Shown: positions 47,101 through 59,352 of the stretch, in pieces
How positions within the stretch are numbered: position 1 is the stretch's first letter
How the letters are laid out: the number at the start of each line of letters is the position of its first letter
NCBI GenBank assembly: GCA_031001845.1
Contig: JARNGD010000013.1
Span: forward strand, 248,001-312,000
From: Achaetomiella virescens
Lineage: Eukaryota > Ascomycota > Sordariomycetes > Sordariales > Chaetomiaceae
Length of the DNA: 64,000 bases
Direction of reading: 5' to 3'
The notes under the pieces: generated by a model
The model's input: only the letters and a program-made list of their open reading frames with translations
The model's database searches: none
Told to the model about the DNA's origin: nothing
Made by a program: the position numbers and the translations under genes

Positions 47101-47775
47101 CTAGGTATAACCACTCTTAACCCCAGCCCTAACCCCCCCTGTCTTCTCCAACTCCGTCTTCAAATCCTCCAAGCAAATCAGCCCCTTCCCCGCTCTGTCG
47201 AGATCCCGGTTAGGGAGATACTTGTTCAACACCCCTTTCACCCCATCAATATGCTTCCCCCACCCACAACAGTCGGCGCAGATCTCATAGAGCTCGATGA
47301 CGCCGTCTGGGTTGGTCGGCTGCCGGATGCTGTAGGCGAGGGCGTGCTGGGCTTGTAGTCGTCCGCGACGGGGCACACACCGCCGTGAGCGCGGCAGGTG
47401 GTGCACGTGACCTTGATTTGGTATTTGGCGCGCGCGTTTTTCGGGGGGTTAAAGCGTTTGTTGGAGGGGCGCTGTTGCTGAGCCTGATGACGGGGTTGGA
47501 GTGTGGCGGGAGAGGATGGTGGGTGTTGGCGTCGAATTTTTCGTTGTAGGAGGGCGTGACGGGGTATGTTCCGTAGATTGGGGGCTGGTGCCTGTGCTTG
47601 TGCTTGGAGAAGAGCTGCCCATTTCGATCGCAGGCGAGGAAGGCGGAGAGAGTGAAGGTGAAGCCTCTTGTGTCGGTAATGGCGATGGTGAGAGTCCAGC
47701 TCTCGCAAAGATGAATGGTGACAAAGTCTGCAGACCGTGGAAGACGACCAGACTGCTCCCAAGTCCTGCCGCCAT
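47101..47775 (-). CDS. Small uncharacterised protein with two CxxC motifs
   Basis: The minus-strand ATG at 47775 (GCCATGG context) begins MAAGLGSSLVVFHGLQTL, then a Ser/Pro/Thr-rich linker. After frame changes the folded part reads RAKYQIKVTCTTCRAHGGVC near 47430-47380, and ALAYSIRQPTNPDGVIELYE with ICADCCGWGKHIDGVKG near 47345-47235. It ends LNKYLPNRDLD, GLICLEDLKTELEKTGG, stop TAG 47101-47103. The paired CTTC and CADC motifs, each followed by Gly, resemble half-sites of a DnaJ-type zinc ribbon, so one zinc ion could be held between them. The C-terminal CLEDLKTELEK looks helical. I know no function for the family. Confidence 0.55.
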
Positions 47776-49038
47776 GGCGGTCTTATATTCGGCTCTGAGT
47801 GCGCGTGACTGAGTTTCGACTGACTCGAATGTAGCATGGCCGCGCTGCAGGCTGGTGTAGAGTGAGCATCGTGCGGTGGTGAGTTTAAGTCCGGCCGGGT
47901 CGGCCTCGTGATCGGACCTGTCTCTGAGGTTGAGTTGACAGGGGACGGAGGGTGGCCGGCGGTCTTGATAAGGGTTAACGGTTTCGACTCTTTTTTCGGG
48001 CCCCGTGCGTAACAAGATTCGAGACGAAGGCCGGATGGTTGGGTCGGAGGGCGAGCGGCCGCGGGCTGCGTCAAGATATGTACTCCGCGCAACGTCATTA
48101 GGATACTTCATTGGTGTGGCGGTGCGTGGAACACCGAGTCACGAGTGCTGGGGTCAAAGAAGGCAAAAAACTTAGCAAAATATGCGGGATGGTGTGATGC
48201 CCTTTGATCCATCCGTTCGGCGGAGGCGCAGCAGCCGCAGCGACTGGCCAAGTCACCAGGATTGCGCAGAGGACAGGGCGGTGCCGCCTTCCAGTCTTCA
48301 AAACCCGTTGGCCACCGACAGAGTTGAAAACTTCCCATGGGGGTATCGCCTTATGATTGTTGGCTCAGAGCATCTGTAGGCGTTGCGGCGACGCAGGCTC
48401 CCGAGCCGCAGCGCAAGATGCTTATTTTGACCCAACCACTTCAACCCATCATACATGTCCGCCGACTCAGCTGTTACTGCGCGAAGAGACCCTCTGAGCC
48501 AACCAGATAGCTCTCACCAGCAGGTTGTCACAGGTCAGCGGGCAGCCATGGGCCAGAGAGTTGAAGGGTGGTGGTGAACGGTTCGGCTTCAACCTTAGAA
48601 ACCGGCCGGCAGTATACCTTATCTGATGTGCAGGCAGCCTAGCTTCACGGAGTAAACAAGGCCATTGTACGCATTGATCTCGTCGGCCGAAATGACTTGT
48701 ATTATCTGCGACTCCATGCCGGTCGTTCTGCAGGGTTTCATAAACAACCCGGCCAGGTGGAGCTTCCCTGAGCGGCTCCCCCGAGCCGCCCCTCCGGGTT
48801 CTCTTACCGGGCCGACGCGCTACCAGTCCACAAACATGCACATCGCTGACTGGGATGCAATGCGCCTCATGTAGTGGGTGCCGAGCGCCTCGACCAGACG
48901 CGGTGAACAGGTGTCCGCGTGAGCCAACCCGAACGGCCCGCGAAGTACTTGCCACTTGGTGGCCATCTCGCGCTACATTTTTGCCCCTGCAGAAACGTAC
49001 ATGCCAAAACCGTGGTCCTAAATCAGGCCTTCCAGCCG
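47776..49038. other. Intergenic region downstream of bet3
   Basis: Holds the 5' side of the CxxC gene and the 3' side of bet3. No supported gene or RNA. Confidence 0.4.
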
Positions 49039-49791
49039 CTAGTCGTCTTCTGGCGGCAGCTCGTCATCGATGTATCGTATCAAACTAATCCGCATCTCGG
49101 TCGTGTCATTCCCCGCAGCACGTCGCTGATAAAGTGCGCCTCAACCTGCATCTGGACCATCTCGAGCGCGCCAGCACGCCGCACAGTATGTTGGAATACC
49201 ACAGCTCGTCCTGAGCGCGGCCATCGTCAGGCAGTTCGACGAAATCGGCAAATGGGTTCTCGTCGAAGACGAGCGAGAACTGCTTGCCGTCACTCGTCCA
49301 GTTTGTGATTGTCGGTGTGATGTTGAGGAAGATCTTGAAGCCGACCTGCATACCAACGTCAGAGGTGTTAGTTATGTCAACCCGGAGAACCACACACCTT
49401 CGCTATCATCTCTGCCGTTTCTCGGAAGTTGGAACACCTCCTGACTGTGTTTGATTTGGCCAGATAGTCCTCGATCAGGCGCAACCCAATGTTGTAGCCC
49501 ATCTTGTCCAATTGCTTGTTCACCTCGACGTAGTCGCTGTCAAAGTCCTTGCAGAGTTGCGCAACGATGGTGCCATATGTGAGGACCACGAGCTCGGCGT
49601 TGACCTTGTCCATCCGCGTCCTTCATCGGTTTGTTAGCGGGAAATATCAGGGTTTGAGCGGCGGCGTCCTCACTTCCAAACCCTATGACACAGGCGGGTC
49701 AGCGTCTCATCGAGGGGAAGCAGGAGGGCATTTGGGTTTTGAAGGGGGGAAACGTACTCCTCCCGAGGCGGGAGGCCTTACTCGACGCCAT
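49039..49791 (-). CDS. bet3: TRAPP complex subunit Bet3 (TRAPPC3)
   Basis: Exon 1 (49791-49758) reads MASSKASRLG. A tiny second exon near 49685-49676 (encoding VWK) follows, then TRMDKVNAELVVLTYGTIVA from about 49620. The protein continues QLCKDFDSDYVEVNKQLDKM, GYNIGLRLIEDYLAKS and RRCSNFRETAEMIAKV. After an intron around 49395-49348 it continues GFKIFLNITPTITNWTSDGK, QFSLVFDENPFADFVELPDD and ELWYSNILCGVL. The C-terminus, read across two frame changes (near 49172 and 49111), is ALEMVQMQVEAHFISDVLRG, then DTTEMRISLIRYIDDELPP, stop TAG 49039-49041. Bet3 is a core, palmitoylated TRAPP subunit that tethers ER-to-Golgi vesicles and helps activate Ypt1/Rab1. A third frame loss lies in exon 1. The gene is essential in yeast, which argues that the frame changes are not real. 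Confidence 0.92.
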
Positions 49792-50193
49792 AGCAAACTG
49801 ATCTCAAAACACCGGCCACGTCAAGGTCCAAAGGTAGGCACAAGAGTCTGCGAGAGGGTCAAGGGGAACCTGTCGAGCATGCAGCTTGGAATGGCAAGTA
49901 GATGTTAGCTGACATCGAGATGGAGTTGGCTGGGGTTGAGGCAGGGCCCTGAGTTCGGTGCCAGCCTGCAGCTACAAGGGTGCGCCAGCGACTGTGGGGG
50001 AGCGCCCCACCAAAGGAGGTTTAAGTCGTTGAGGAGCGTCTTCAGCTGTGCACGGGCCATCTAAAATCCATCTGCCCTGCGCTCCTCAAGCTGCCATTTT
50101 TTCAAGCTCCATGATCGAATCCAAGCATTAATATCCTGTCCGCCGAACAGACCACTTGCTGTCTCACGCTCCCCCGAGCTACACATACACACC
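49792..50193. promoter_or_regulatory. Shared divergent promoter of bet3 and the U5-40K gene
   Basis: Only 402 bp separate the two start codons, so both housekeeping genes must be transcribed from this interval. No clear TATA box is visible on either side. Confidence 0.6.
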
Positions 50194-51415
50194 ATGTCAG
50201 AAAAGAGACCCGCCTCCGATGACCCCAGCGAGGGTCAGCTGGTGGTAAAACGCCAGAATGTGGGAACGAGTCGCGCCCTCACCCGTCCCGGCGCGTCAGG
50301 GAGCGGCGCGCTCATTCAGACGGTATGCTCATGGTCTTTGGGAAATAGAGGCTGGAACGCTTGAAGGCTGACTGTATGGATAGGCGCCCAGAACCAGCGC
50401 ATTGCAGGCGCCCTTGATGGAGCTGTCGGGGCACACAGGAGAGATCTTCGCGGCCAAGTTTGACCCGACCGGGAATCTCATCGCATCTGGGTCTATGGAT
50501 AGGACAATAAGTGCGTTCTGCCTGCTTCTTGGATACAAGACGAGTTACTAACATACGGCAGTGCTGTGGCGGACCTACGGCGACTGTGAAAACTACGGCG
50601 TTCTCTCCGGCCACCGCGGTGCCATCCTCGACCTCCAATGGTCACGCGACTCCGATATCCTCTTCTCCGCCTCCGCCGACATGCACCTCGCGAGCTGGGA
50701 TCTCACGTCAGGGCAAAGGATACGGCGCTACGTGGGGCACGAAGAGATCATCAACTCGATGGACATCAGCAAGCGCGGCGAGGAGCTGCTCATCAGCGGG
50801 AGCGACGACGGGACGATCGGCATATGGGATCCCAGGACGAAGAACGCCGTTGACTACATCGAGACCGAGTTTCCCATTACGGCTGTCGCCATTTCCGAGG
50901 CCGGCAACGAGATCTATTCGGGTGGCATCGACAATGACATCAAGGTGTGGGACGTCCGGAAGGCTCTAGTCCACTCCATGCTGGGCCACACAGACACAGT
51001 AACCTCGCTACGGGTATCGCCGGACGGTCAGCAGCTGCTTTCGTATGCGATGGACTCGACCGCGAGGACATGGGATATCAGGCCGTTTGCGCCTGCTGAG
51101 CGACACATTAGGACGTTTGATGGTGCGCCGTTGGGGCTGGAGAAGAACTTGATTCGGGGGAGCTGGGACTCGGATGGGAAGAAGATTGCCGTTGGCGCTG
51201 GGGACGGCACGGTTGTCATCTGGGGAAGTGATACGGGCAAGCTGCTGTACAAGCTGCCCGGCCACAAGGGAACGGTGAACTGCGCCGAGTTTGCGCCAGG
51301 GGATGCTCCGATCAGTAGGTGTTCCTAGCCTCTCCTGTGCTTTTGCATTGCTGACATTCTACTAGTTCTCTCCGCGTCATCCGACCGGACCATGTTATTA
51401 GGCGAGCTAAAGTGA
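50194..51415 (+). CDS. spf38: U5 snRNP 40 kDa WD40 protein (Prp8-binding, Spf38/SNRNP40)
   Basis: Four exons (50194-50322, 50384-50510, 50562-51314, 51366-51415) join in frame to 352 residues, the usual length. It starts MSEKRPASDDPSEGQLVVKR, a charged tail, then seven WD40 repeats: MELSGHTGEIFAAKFDPTG, GVLSGHRGAILDLQWSRDSD, RYVGHEEIINSMDISKRGEE, then a repeat ending DIKVWDVR, MLGHTDTVTSLRVSPDGQQL, a degenerate repeat with TFDGAPLGLEKNLIRGSWD, and LPGHKGTVNCAEFAPGD. It ends ILSASSDRTMLLGELK, closely matching the U5-40K C-terminus. Intron 2 has a TTACTAAC branch site. The protein binds Prp8 in the U5 snRNP and the spliceosome. This is the one larger gene in the window with no frame break, so it is a useful internal control. 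It is divergent from bet3. Confidence 0.95.
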
Positions 51416-53357
51416 GGCGATCGCCAATGTTGCGCGCTTGCTAAGGTAGCCATCTCGTCCTCATATCCACGATCGGGCCGCACCTCGTACTATTACCCTG
51501 ACGATTGGATGCGGATATCACCGTCCTTGACAGCAGAGACTTTTATGGCCAGAGTCTGTAGTCTGGATCGGGAGGGGCGGTCAGCAACCGACAGCGCTCC
51601 CGGGGCCTGCGATGAAGAGAGATCGGCAGGTCGGAGATCAAACGGGAGACACAGCCTCCCGGGAGTTGTCTCATCCCGCGGCGACAGGAAGCAGAGGAGC
51701 AGGATGCGAGTGAGAAGGACAAGTTACCTGTAAGAAGGACAAGAGGAAGCAGTGCCGATGATACCCACCTTAACCGCTTGAAATGTACAGAGCGAGTCGG
51801 GCCCAGGTGAGGGCATTTTCGCATGTTTTTATGTGAAATGTGCGCAGTTCTGCCAATACGCATCCCTCCCAGTCCGAACCAACCAGGCAGCATCCAGGGT
51901 TACAAAGATGACTTTTTTGGGCCCAAATCTGAGGACTCAAACTGCATATTATTTGATTCCTCCCTACCAACGGATTCAGGGTCTTGAAGAAGCACGCGCT
52001 CGTCCTCAGCTCCCGGCTAGACCTCCTCTTCTTCACGCAGCTTGAAAACGGGACCTGAAGCAATGGACAGGGGTCTGAACATGAAACATAGCCATCGCCC
52101 CACTCTTGGTCTCATGCAACGGTTTCATGTGAGCCAATCATTTCCAGCCGTCACTCACTTCTGCGGCCGGGGGCTTGACCCTTTCAGCGACCTCAACGAA
52201 TGGCGGGGATGGAGGAGTGGAAGGGCGAGACTGAGGCGGACAAGACCCAGATGCAGGAACCGGTTGCCGTGATGGTGATGCTGTCGGCGTGTTTCTCTGA
52301 TGCCAGTGTGTGTGGCAAGAGAAAAGAGAAATTAGGGGATGGGATGACTGGTCGAGATCCCTGAGCATGGTCTGCGCCCTGCAGGCTCGCTGCCTCGAAA
52401 CACCCAGGACCGAGAGAGTTGAGACGCTCCTGACAGGGTGGTGTCCATCCCGTCCAGAAGTAGGCACATGTCCATCCGCCTCCTGCCTGTGTGGTTTCCC
52501 TCTATCCTGAATGGCGGGTGGCTTCTCCGTCTCCTTCTCCGTCACAAGCCCAGGAAGAGACGAACCTCTGATCTGTGCAGTTTCTTCAACTTGAGACAAC
52601 GGCCACCAGTCGATACCCCTGCGAACACCAATTGCATAGGCCGAAACAAAACAAGGTGTTGTGCCTGCCTATAGACGGCTGTTCTTCTCCTCAACCTTGG
52701 CTTCCTGGACTTCTTCCCTTCTCCTGTTGATCGCCAGTCACTTGGGAACCTGCATTAGCCTGGAGCCATTCTTGTTTTCCTGCCACATCCGTCCAGACCA
52801 CACGATCCCTTCTTCCATTTCTCAGACGAGACCGCATCCAAGGGAGCATCACTGGGTCGGCATTCCATCTCGACTCCCCTCTTGTCACTTCGGCATTAGC
52901 ACACGCCAGAAGGCTCTAGGAGCCAGGAATCATTGGGCGGTGTTGCTCAGTTTATCCTGCGTCGCCTGGGACATCCCACCACGAAGCATGGCGGCTTTAT
53001 GATACCCACCCCAGGCTTGTTTGTTTTCGACTGTAACATCAGATTCTTTCTTCCACCCTTTCCCATCGGACCACTTCTCTTCTCTCGAAACAACAACAGG
53101 CACTTGACTTCGACCATATCGTACCAAGCTTCGGGAAATCTCTCCTGATGCCAGCGCGTTATCCAGCACCTACGCACCACCATCTGAGAACAACCACAAG
53201 AGCAACTGAGCAAGAGTCGAGCACTCATCGCCAGCGGGTTGCGAGGAGACCCAATAGAGGCTCTCCAGGGCAAGTGCCGACGGCAGCAACTGCCGGATGA
53301 CAGCAGACAGAGCGTGGCCAACAGACCCAACAACACCACGTACACCCAGCCAACAAA
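51416..53357. other. Intergenic region with long leader of the two-TM gene
   Basis: About 1.9 kb without a supported gene. The last several hundred bases, rich in CA/CT and interrupted frames, look like a long 5' leader for the gene at 53358. Confidence 0.4.
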
Positions 53358-55182
53358 ATGAGCCGCTTCAAGTTCTTCGCCCGAGGCAGCGATGCCCCGT
53401 CCAGCCAGGGGGGCGATGCCGCCAGCCCCTACGACGACCGCACTCCCCTCTCACCGCGCATCATCCCTGATGACGTCGAAGCCCAGCCCACCACCGCGGC
53501 CGCAGCGGCAAGCACAGCCGGAGGAGGCGGCAACGAAATGACGGAGCGCCAACAATCCAGCCTCCTCCACCGCTTCCGCCCGCCCATCCCCTCCTTCTTC
53601 ACCACCGCCTCTCGCACATCCCATCAGACAGACGACGACCACCACCACCAGCCCAGAACCCAGCAATTCCCTTACCCAACCCAGTCGTACGCCCACCTCC
53701 ACCCCGCCCAAGCCCCATACGGCTTCCTCAACATCCGTCCCACGTCAAGCAACTACTCCGGCCAAGGCATCCGCGGCGCACCGGACACCGTGCTGGATCT
53801 CAGCCTGGGCACGGACGTAAACCAGCAGAACCAGCCCAGCCCCAAGTCCCCAGACTTCCACATCGGTGAGCAACAGCTGCCGGGGACAAGGCCGGACCTG
53901 CCTGGGCTGGAGCAGGCTTGGTCACAGGGGGAACGACATGAGCCGGTTAGCCCGTTGAGTAGTGAGGATGAGGGAGAAGAGGGGATGCGGGCGGGTGGAA
54001 GTGGCGGGTGGGTTGCGGCGCCACAGCCGGCTGTTGTGAGGGAGGGCGGCGGAGCGAGAAGGCATGGCAGTGGGAGGTCATCGGGGTCGAGGTCTTCTGG
54101 TTCTAGGGGGGTCTTCGGGCTCGGGGTCGGAAGGGCGTCATCGGGAGCGGAAACGGCGAAGACGGCCTCGGAGGGAGGGGAGCAGGAGCAGCAGTCGAAG
54201 TGGGAGTGGCAGTGAGAGGTCGCGGTCGGGAAGGTCGGGGAGGTCGGGCAGCAATCGTTCGCACAGGAGTCACGATGTTGAGAGCAGAGACGAGCGGAGG
54301 GCGCGGCGCGAGAGGGAGCGGCGCCGGAGAGGGGACGGGTCGCGGAGCAGCAGGCGAGAGCGCGCTGCGCGGCCGAAGAACTTTCTATTTTGCTTCCCGT
54401 GGGTCAAGTCGCGCCGAATGCGGTCGCAGATCCTGCGCTGCTTCGTGTCAGGGGTGTTCCTGACGCTGATGCTGGCAGTTTGTAAGTGCTAGTCTACAAG
54501 CCTGTCCTACCAGAAGGACACAGCTGACCAGCAGATCTCTCCCTCTCCCTCACCAAAAACATCCACAGCAACGAGTTCACCATCATGCTCATCCTCATCA
54601 TCATCGGCGTAACCATCTTCTTCTGCCACAGCCTGATCCGGCTGTGCATGCTGGCGGTCAAGGCGCGCAAGCGCGAGCAGGCAGCGCAGCAGGGGCAGTT
54701 GACAGTCACGCCCGAAATGGTCGGCCCCCGGCTACGCCATCCCGGCCGAGCCGATCCCCGTGGTTCTGGCGCGCGACGAGGAGGCGGCGGGCATCGAGAG
54801 CGAGGCCACACAAGACCGGGCCGCCGGCGTACGAGTGTGGCGGGAGAGCGTGGTATGTATTGTCTGTTCCTGGTGTCTAGGCATCGCTGACCGTGAGCAG
54901 AGGGTTGACCCGAACCGGCTGTACTGGGCACGCAACGAGCATGCGCCGCCGGTGGACGAGGTGTCGGAAGTCAGCAGCCTAGGTGACTCAGGGAGTACGC
55001 CGAGCGGCAGCTCCCGCTCTGGCGCCCCCCGGCCGCCGTCATACTCGTCGGATGATGGTGTTAGTTACGTGGTGGACGCCCGGCCAAGATCGATCGCCCC
55101 TACTGGGACGCTGTCGTCGAGCTCGCAATTCTCGAGTCCACAGTCCTCGGTGAGTGGCAGACCTGACGGCTCATGGGTGTGA
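53358..55182 (+). CDS. Conserved fungal two-TM membrane protein with Arg/Ser-rich N-tail
   Basis: ATG 53358 starts MSRFKFFARGSDAPSSQGG. A disordered N-terminal region of about 250 residues has acidic and His patches, and after a G-run frame change near 54105 becomes strongly Arg/Ser-rich (SRSGRSGRSGSNRSHRSHD, RRARRERERRRRGDG). Then comes a conserved block: FLFCFPWVKSRRMRSQILRC, first helix FVSGVFLTLMLAV split by an intron (54482-54534) joining YLSLSLTKNIHSNEF, and second helix TIMLILIIIGVTIFFCHSLI. Downstream are YAIPAEPIPVVLARDEEA, an intron (54853-54900), RVDPNRLYWARNE and PPSYSSDDGVSYVVDARPRS. Stop TGA 55180-55182. Both tails probably face the cytosol. I recall unnamed homologues in Sordariomycetes but know no function. 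Single-base shifts also occur near 54725 and 54830. Confidence 0.75.
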
Positions 55183-57489
55183 GTGTTTGGACGCTCCTGT
55201 GCACATCGGTATGAGGACAACTACAGTAGGAGAAGGAAATAAGGGCGGATATTGAAGGCGTTATGGAAGATACCAAGGACCATGTATACCATGTACATAC
55301 GGGGATCATCGAAGTGCACCTGGCGTGCGTCCTGTGATCCAGACATCGATCGACCATGGTTGCTTCAACGAGGGTTTTGGTGCCGTCAACGTGGTCTGAC
55401 CTTCGGTGCCAGCCCCGAGCCAAGGTGTGACTGCCCCTGAATCCTACCGAAAAGCGCCGCCGTCATCTTGGGTAAACGCAAGTGCATGCACGGAGCTGAG
55501 GCTCGGATAGCTCTTCGTGGATGCGGGATCAGCCCTGCCAACCTGTTTCGGGCCTTCCGGACGACGCTGCGCTTCCTTGCCTGCCCGAACAAGTTGGCTT
55601 GCTGTCGAGCATGCCGTTGTGCACGCGGTGTGGCTGGTGCTGTTGCGGTTTTGGGCATGATTGGGCGCGCAGAAGGGGGGGGAATCGTGGGCAACAGGGG
55701 TCCACCTGCAGGTGGCGGAGCGAGAGACGACAGCGGCAGCGGTTCCGGTTCAGGCATCGGTTCGGGGGCATAGGGTCAGCGCCAGTCTGTCTGACAAAAC
55801 AATGCGGGACTGGCGCTGGGCGATTTGCCTCGGTCGGAACGTCACATTTTTGTCAAATCCACGGGTGTGTTTGATTGAAGACTGCGCGGTCGAATAGATC
55901 GCTAACTCGGCGTCATTTGCAAGCGGACGGCAACCGGCACCCCGCCATGGGTCCCACAGCAACGGCGGCTGCCAGCCGATGATGTCGCAAGTTCGAATGT
56001 CTGGAACCGGAGTTTGGCGACTGCAGGGAAAACAATCTGCTCCCGACGCATGCTCACTTGGTCGGAGCACAGCATGCGAGTCGGTCGGGCGAGCGGTGGG
56101 TGCGCTGACAAAGGAAGGGAGGCCATTCATTCAGAACGCCGCTGTTAGCAACGAGTCAGGTGGGCCACTCAAGCACGAGCCGCGGTTCGCCCCTCCTCTG
56201 CTCTTCGTCACGAATTGGATGCTGCGTATGGGTGTGGGGTAACGTTAGTGGGCCTCACACGCCGCCAAGCACCGCGAATTTTTTCCCCTTAGCGTGCCTG
56301 GGACCTGAGACCGTCGCACCAGAGTGTGCTGAGCCCGCTGCGCTTCAGCGCTAGTCAGCGATGCAGCCCGCCTAGCCGAAAAGTGGAAGTCGGTCCCTTG
56401 GTGGAGGTACCTCCAGGTACCTGCCTGCCACCAACACTCTGGCGCCAAGGCCCTTCCCTCGGTGTGTTTGGCTGTGGCAGTCGAGTACCTGTGCGCGGGG
56501 CAACAAAAACAAGGCAGGTCACTTGTCCGTCACTCGTTCCGGTTTCTGGCTCTTGCCTGTGCGAGAAGCTGCGCTATCCCTTCCTTCTCGGACTGGCCGT
56601 CTTCCTCTTTGTTCCCGCTTATCCGCCTCCACGGCTCCTCCTCCTCTTTTCTATTTCCACAGTGTTTTTGGAATCCATTGGAAACCCATCTATCTCCCAG
56701 GTGTCGTTGGCGCGGAAGACGGATTCGAAGTCGGAAGTACGGTCGAGGCTGCGGTTGTCGGTCGAAGAATCAGCAAGTTTTGTTGGATATCTTGAGCATC
56801 CTGTTGGGCTTTTTTCTCTCCCCTTTTTACCGAGGTTAGTCCGTCCGATTCTCGCTCACCCACCACCACAGTCGTCATCAGCACCGCCTCCCTTGCTTCT
56901 TTGACGACACGTTTGCACGCGCGCATTCCAGGACGTTGTCGGCACCATGGACTTCAGTTCGCAGGGCAGAGATCGATGACCCGGGTTGCCGGATCGCAGA
57001 GGCTTTTTTTGGCAGGAGGGGACAGGGTGCGCGCATTATTGCACGGCTCGACGCTGGGCAACATCTCGCGCTCGCAGCGCCCTCGGTCGGCTGTCGTTTC
57101 ACCAGATGGATCCGTTCCTGGACCACGGGGTCTGCGCTGTTCATCTAAACGTCCTTGCCGCGCGGAGATGCAGACACTCGGGTTGCACAACGTCCCACGC
57201 CTTCGGCAGCTGCTCGCCTGCCGCGATGAGGGGCCATTCCGAACCCGTACCTGTCCAGTCCTGATCAGCCCATGCGACGAATAGCGACTTCTAAGTCACC
57301 ACGATTGATGGCATTCGCCAAGGACCTTGCGCGCCTGCCAGAGCCGTGTTGGCGCTCCACATGCGCCCAGCGCGTCTGGATTCAGCCAGGTGTTGCCGCC
57401 TGCGAACGTGTCAGCAAAGTTGCAGAGGAGGACTGGAGTGGCCACCCACGACGGCATGCTAACCCGCTCGCAGATTCCCACCATCCACC
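55183..57489. other. Intergenic region upstream of the zinc-knuckle gene
   Basis: About 2.3 kb. No frame shows a recognisable domain. The CT-rich stretch before 57490 is probably the zinc-knuckle gene's promoter and leader. Confidence 0.4.
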
Positions 57490-58256
57490 ATGTCGTCAGT
57501 CTCTCGCCGGGCGTGCTACAAGTGCGGTGAACTGGGTCACCATGCCGAGGCTTGCGCCTCTCCCCACCGCCTCTGCTACACTGTACGACTTCTGTTACCT
57601 CTATCACAGTGAGTGCCGCTGACTTATGACAGCAAGCAGCCCAACCACGAGTCGAACGAGTGCCCCATGCCCCGCACCACCAAGGCGAAGCAGTGCTATC
57701 ACTGCCAGGGCATTGGCCACGTCCAGGCTGAGTGCCCTACTCTCCGCCTGAGCGGCGCTGGCGCTGGCAACCGGTGCTACAACTGCGACTCCGTCGGCCA
57801 CCTGGCTGTACGTTCCCCACTCCGAGACGACACTGCCATGAAATACTAATTTCTCCAGCGCAACTGCCCTAACCCCCGGTTGCTGGTCTCGGCAGGGGCG
57901 GCGTTGTTGGCCGCGGCGGCTTTGCCCCCCGGGCGGCTTTGCCGGCGGCCCTCGCCCGGCCACCTGCTACAAGTGCGGTGGCCCCAACCACTTCGCTCGC
58001 GACTGCCAGGCGCAGGCGATGAAGTGCTATGCCTGCGGCAAGCTCGGCCATCATCTCGCGCGACTGCACCGCCCCCAACGGCGGCCCCCTCAACACTGCC
58101 GGCAAGACCTGCTACAGTGCGGTGAGGCCGGCCACATCTCACGCGACCTGTACCAAGAAGGCCGGCGCCAACGGCGAGATGCAGGGCGAGGTCGACATGA
58201 ACGGTGCTCAGCCGATCCCCGCTCCGGCTGTGGCTCCTGTCGCGCCGGTTGCTTAA
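57490..58256 (+). CDS. gis2: CCHC zinc-knuckle RNA-binding protein, Gis2/CNBP type
   Basis: ATG 57490 starts MSSVSRRACYKCGELGHHAE. Seven C-x2-C-x4-H-x4-C knuckles can be traced: ACYKCGELGHHAEAC; one split by an intron (donor GTACGA at about 57582) and ending QPNHESNECP; QCYHCQGIGHVQAECP; RCYNCDSVGHLA joined across an intron (about 57809-57859) to RNCPNP; TCYKCGGPNHFARDC; KCYACGKLGHISRDC; and CGEAGHISRDC. An RGG-like Gly/Arg segment (GRGGVVGRGGFAP) lies between knuckles 4 and 5, as in Gis2/CNBP. The C-terminus is PAPAVAPVAPVA, stop at 58254-58256. These proteins bind mRNA and single-stranded G-rich nucleic acid, associate with ribosomes and affect translation and stress granules. Frame changes lie near 57580, 57880, 57935, 58050, 58117 and 58150. 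Confidence 0.88.
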
Positions 58257-59352
58257 AGGATTTTCGGCTGACACCACGGGGAAGCCGGGCAAGTTTGCGT
58301 TCAATTTCTTCGGCAATGCATGGCTTCTGGTCCGTATATCATCTCCTTGATCTTTCCCGCTCTGGACATGGGCAAGACACGACACGACATCGGGTTTTTC
58401 CACGGCGTTCTCGGTTCTGGCTCGTATCATGATTGGGCTCACGTTTACACTTGTCTGGACAACACGATGAAATGGAAAAGAAATCATGTCTTCTCCTGGG
58501 CAAGCATCCTTTTCTTCTCTTCTTGGGACGGGCAGGACACTGGTCAAGAGGGAACATATCTCGGCCGTGGTTGCATCTCTAGGCATTTTCTTAGGTTACT
58601 TCTTCATCCCCCTCTTTTTCCTCCTTCTCTCATATCATTGCCTCCCGACCTAGACGCTATTTGGAAACGAGCAACTTTTCAAGAGATACCCCCCCTTGTA
58701 CGGAAACAGACATTTCGGAGATGGTTGTCGAGGCCCCTGCGGGTGCTTTCTTACTGGGCAGGTTTTCAGCACACCGGGCTCGGCGGGTTTGTTGAGAGGC
58801 AATGAAATGCCAGGTGGGCACGAGTGGAAGGGCACGAGAGGCCAGATCGCGGAAGGAGACAAGATATTTCTCACGACAGGGAAGGGTGCGGTGTAGTTGA
58901 GAAATCTTCAGGCTGGTGGACGATGGTGTGGTACGGGCGATGTATGGGAGGGAAATACATCACTGTTCCGACTTGCCGTCACTCACTTCCCTTGCGCTTG
59001 CTGTGGAGTTGATGCTGAGGTTGCTTTCGAGCGGTCTTACTCCAGGTAGGGTAAAAGGAATCTGGGAACACAGCCGAAGCAATCATCCTTCCCTATGTCA
59101 AGCCGTGGACTTGCTCACCGCCCCTAAATGTCTGGAACTCAACGAACTTAATCAACCTCGCCTTGGGCGTAGTGGATCAGGGCAGCACTCGCGACCCGTT
59201 GCCTCGAGAACCCCGCTCCAGTCCACGTGGAACCGAACAGAAGCCGCCTCCACCATCACGGATACCACTGTGGAGTCTTATGTCCCCATCTCCACACCAG
59301 CCTCCCGAGCTTCACTCACAAGCGGCATCTCGGCATCCCGTAGCAACAACTC
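58257..59352. other. 3' flank of gis2 and tRNA upstream region
   Basis: A 161-codon plus-strand frame (58320-58805) lies here, but its composition and lack of domains fit a long 3' UTR. No other feature supported. Confidence 0.4.

Noticed and set aside
52138..52599. 153-codon minus-strand frame
   Set aside because: Ser/Pro/Arg-rich with no domain, in the probable leader/promoter of the two-TM gene.
58320..58805. 161-codon plus-strand frame after gis2
   Set aside because: No domain, no homology recognised, directly within the expected 3' UTR; retained only as a note.
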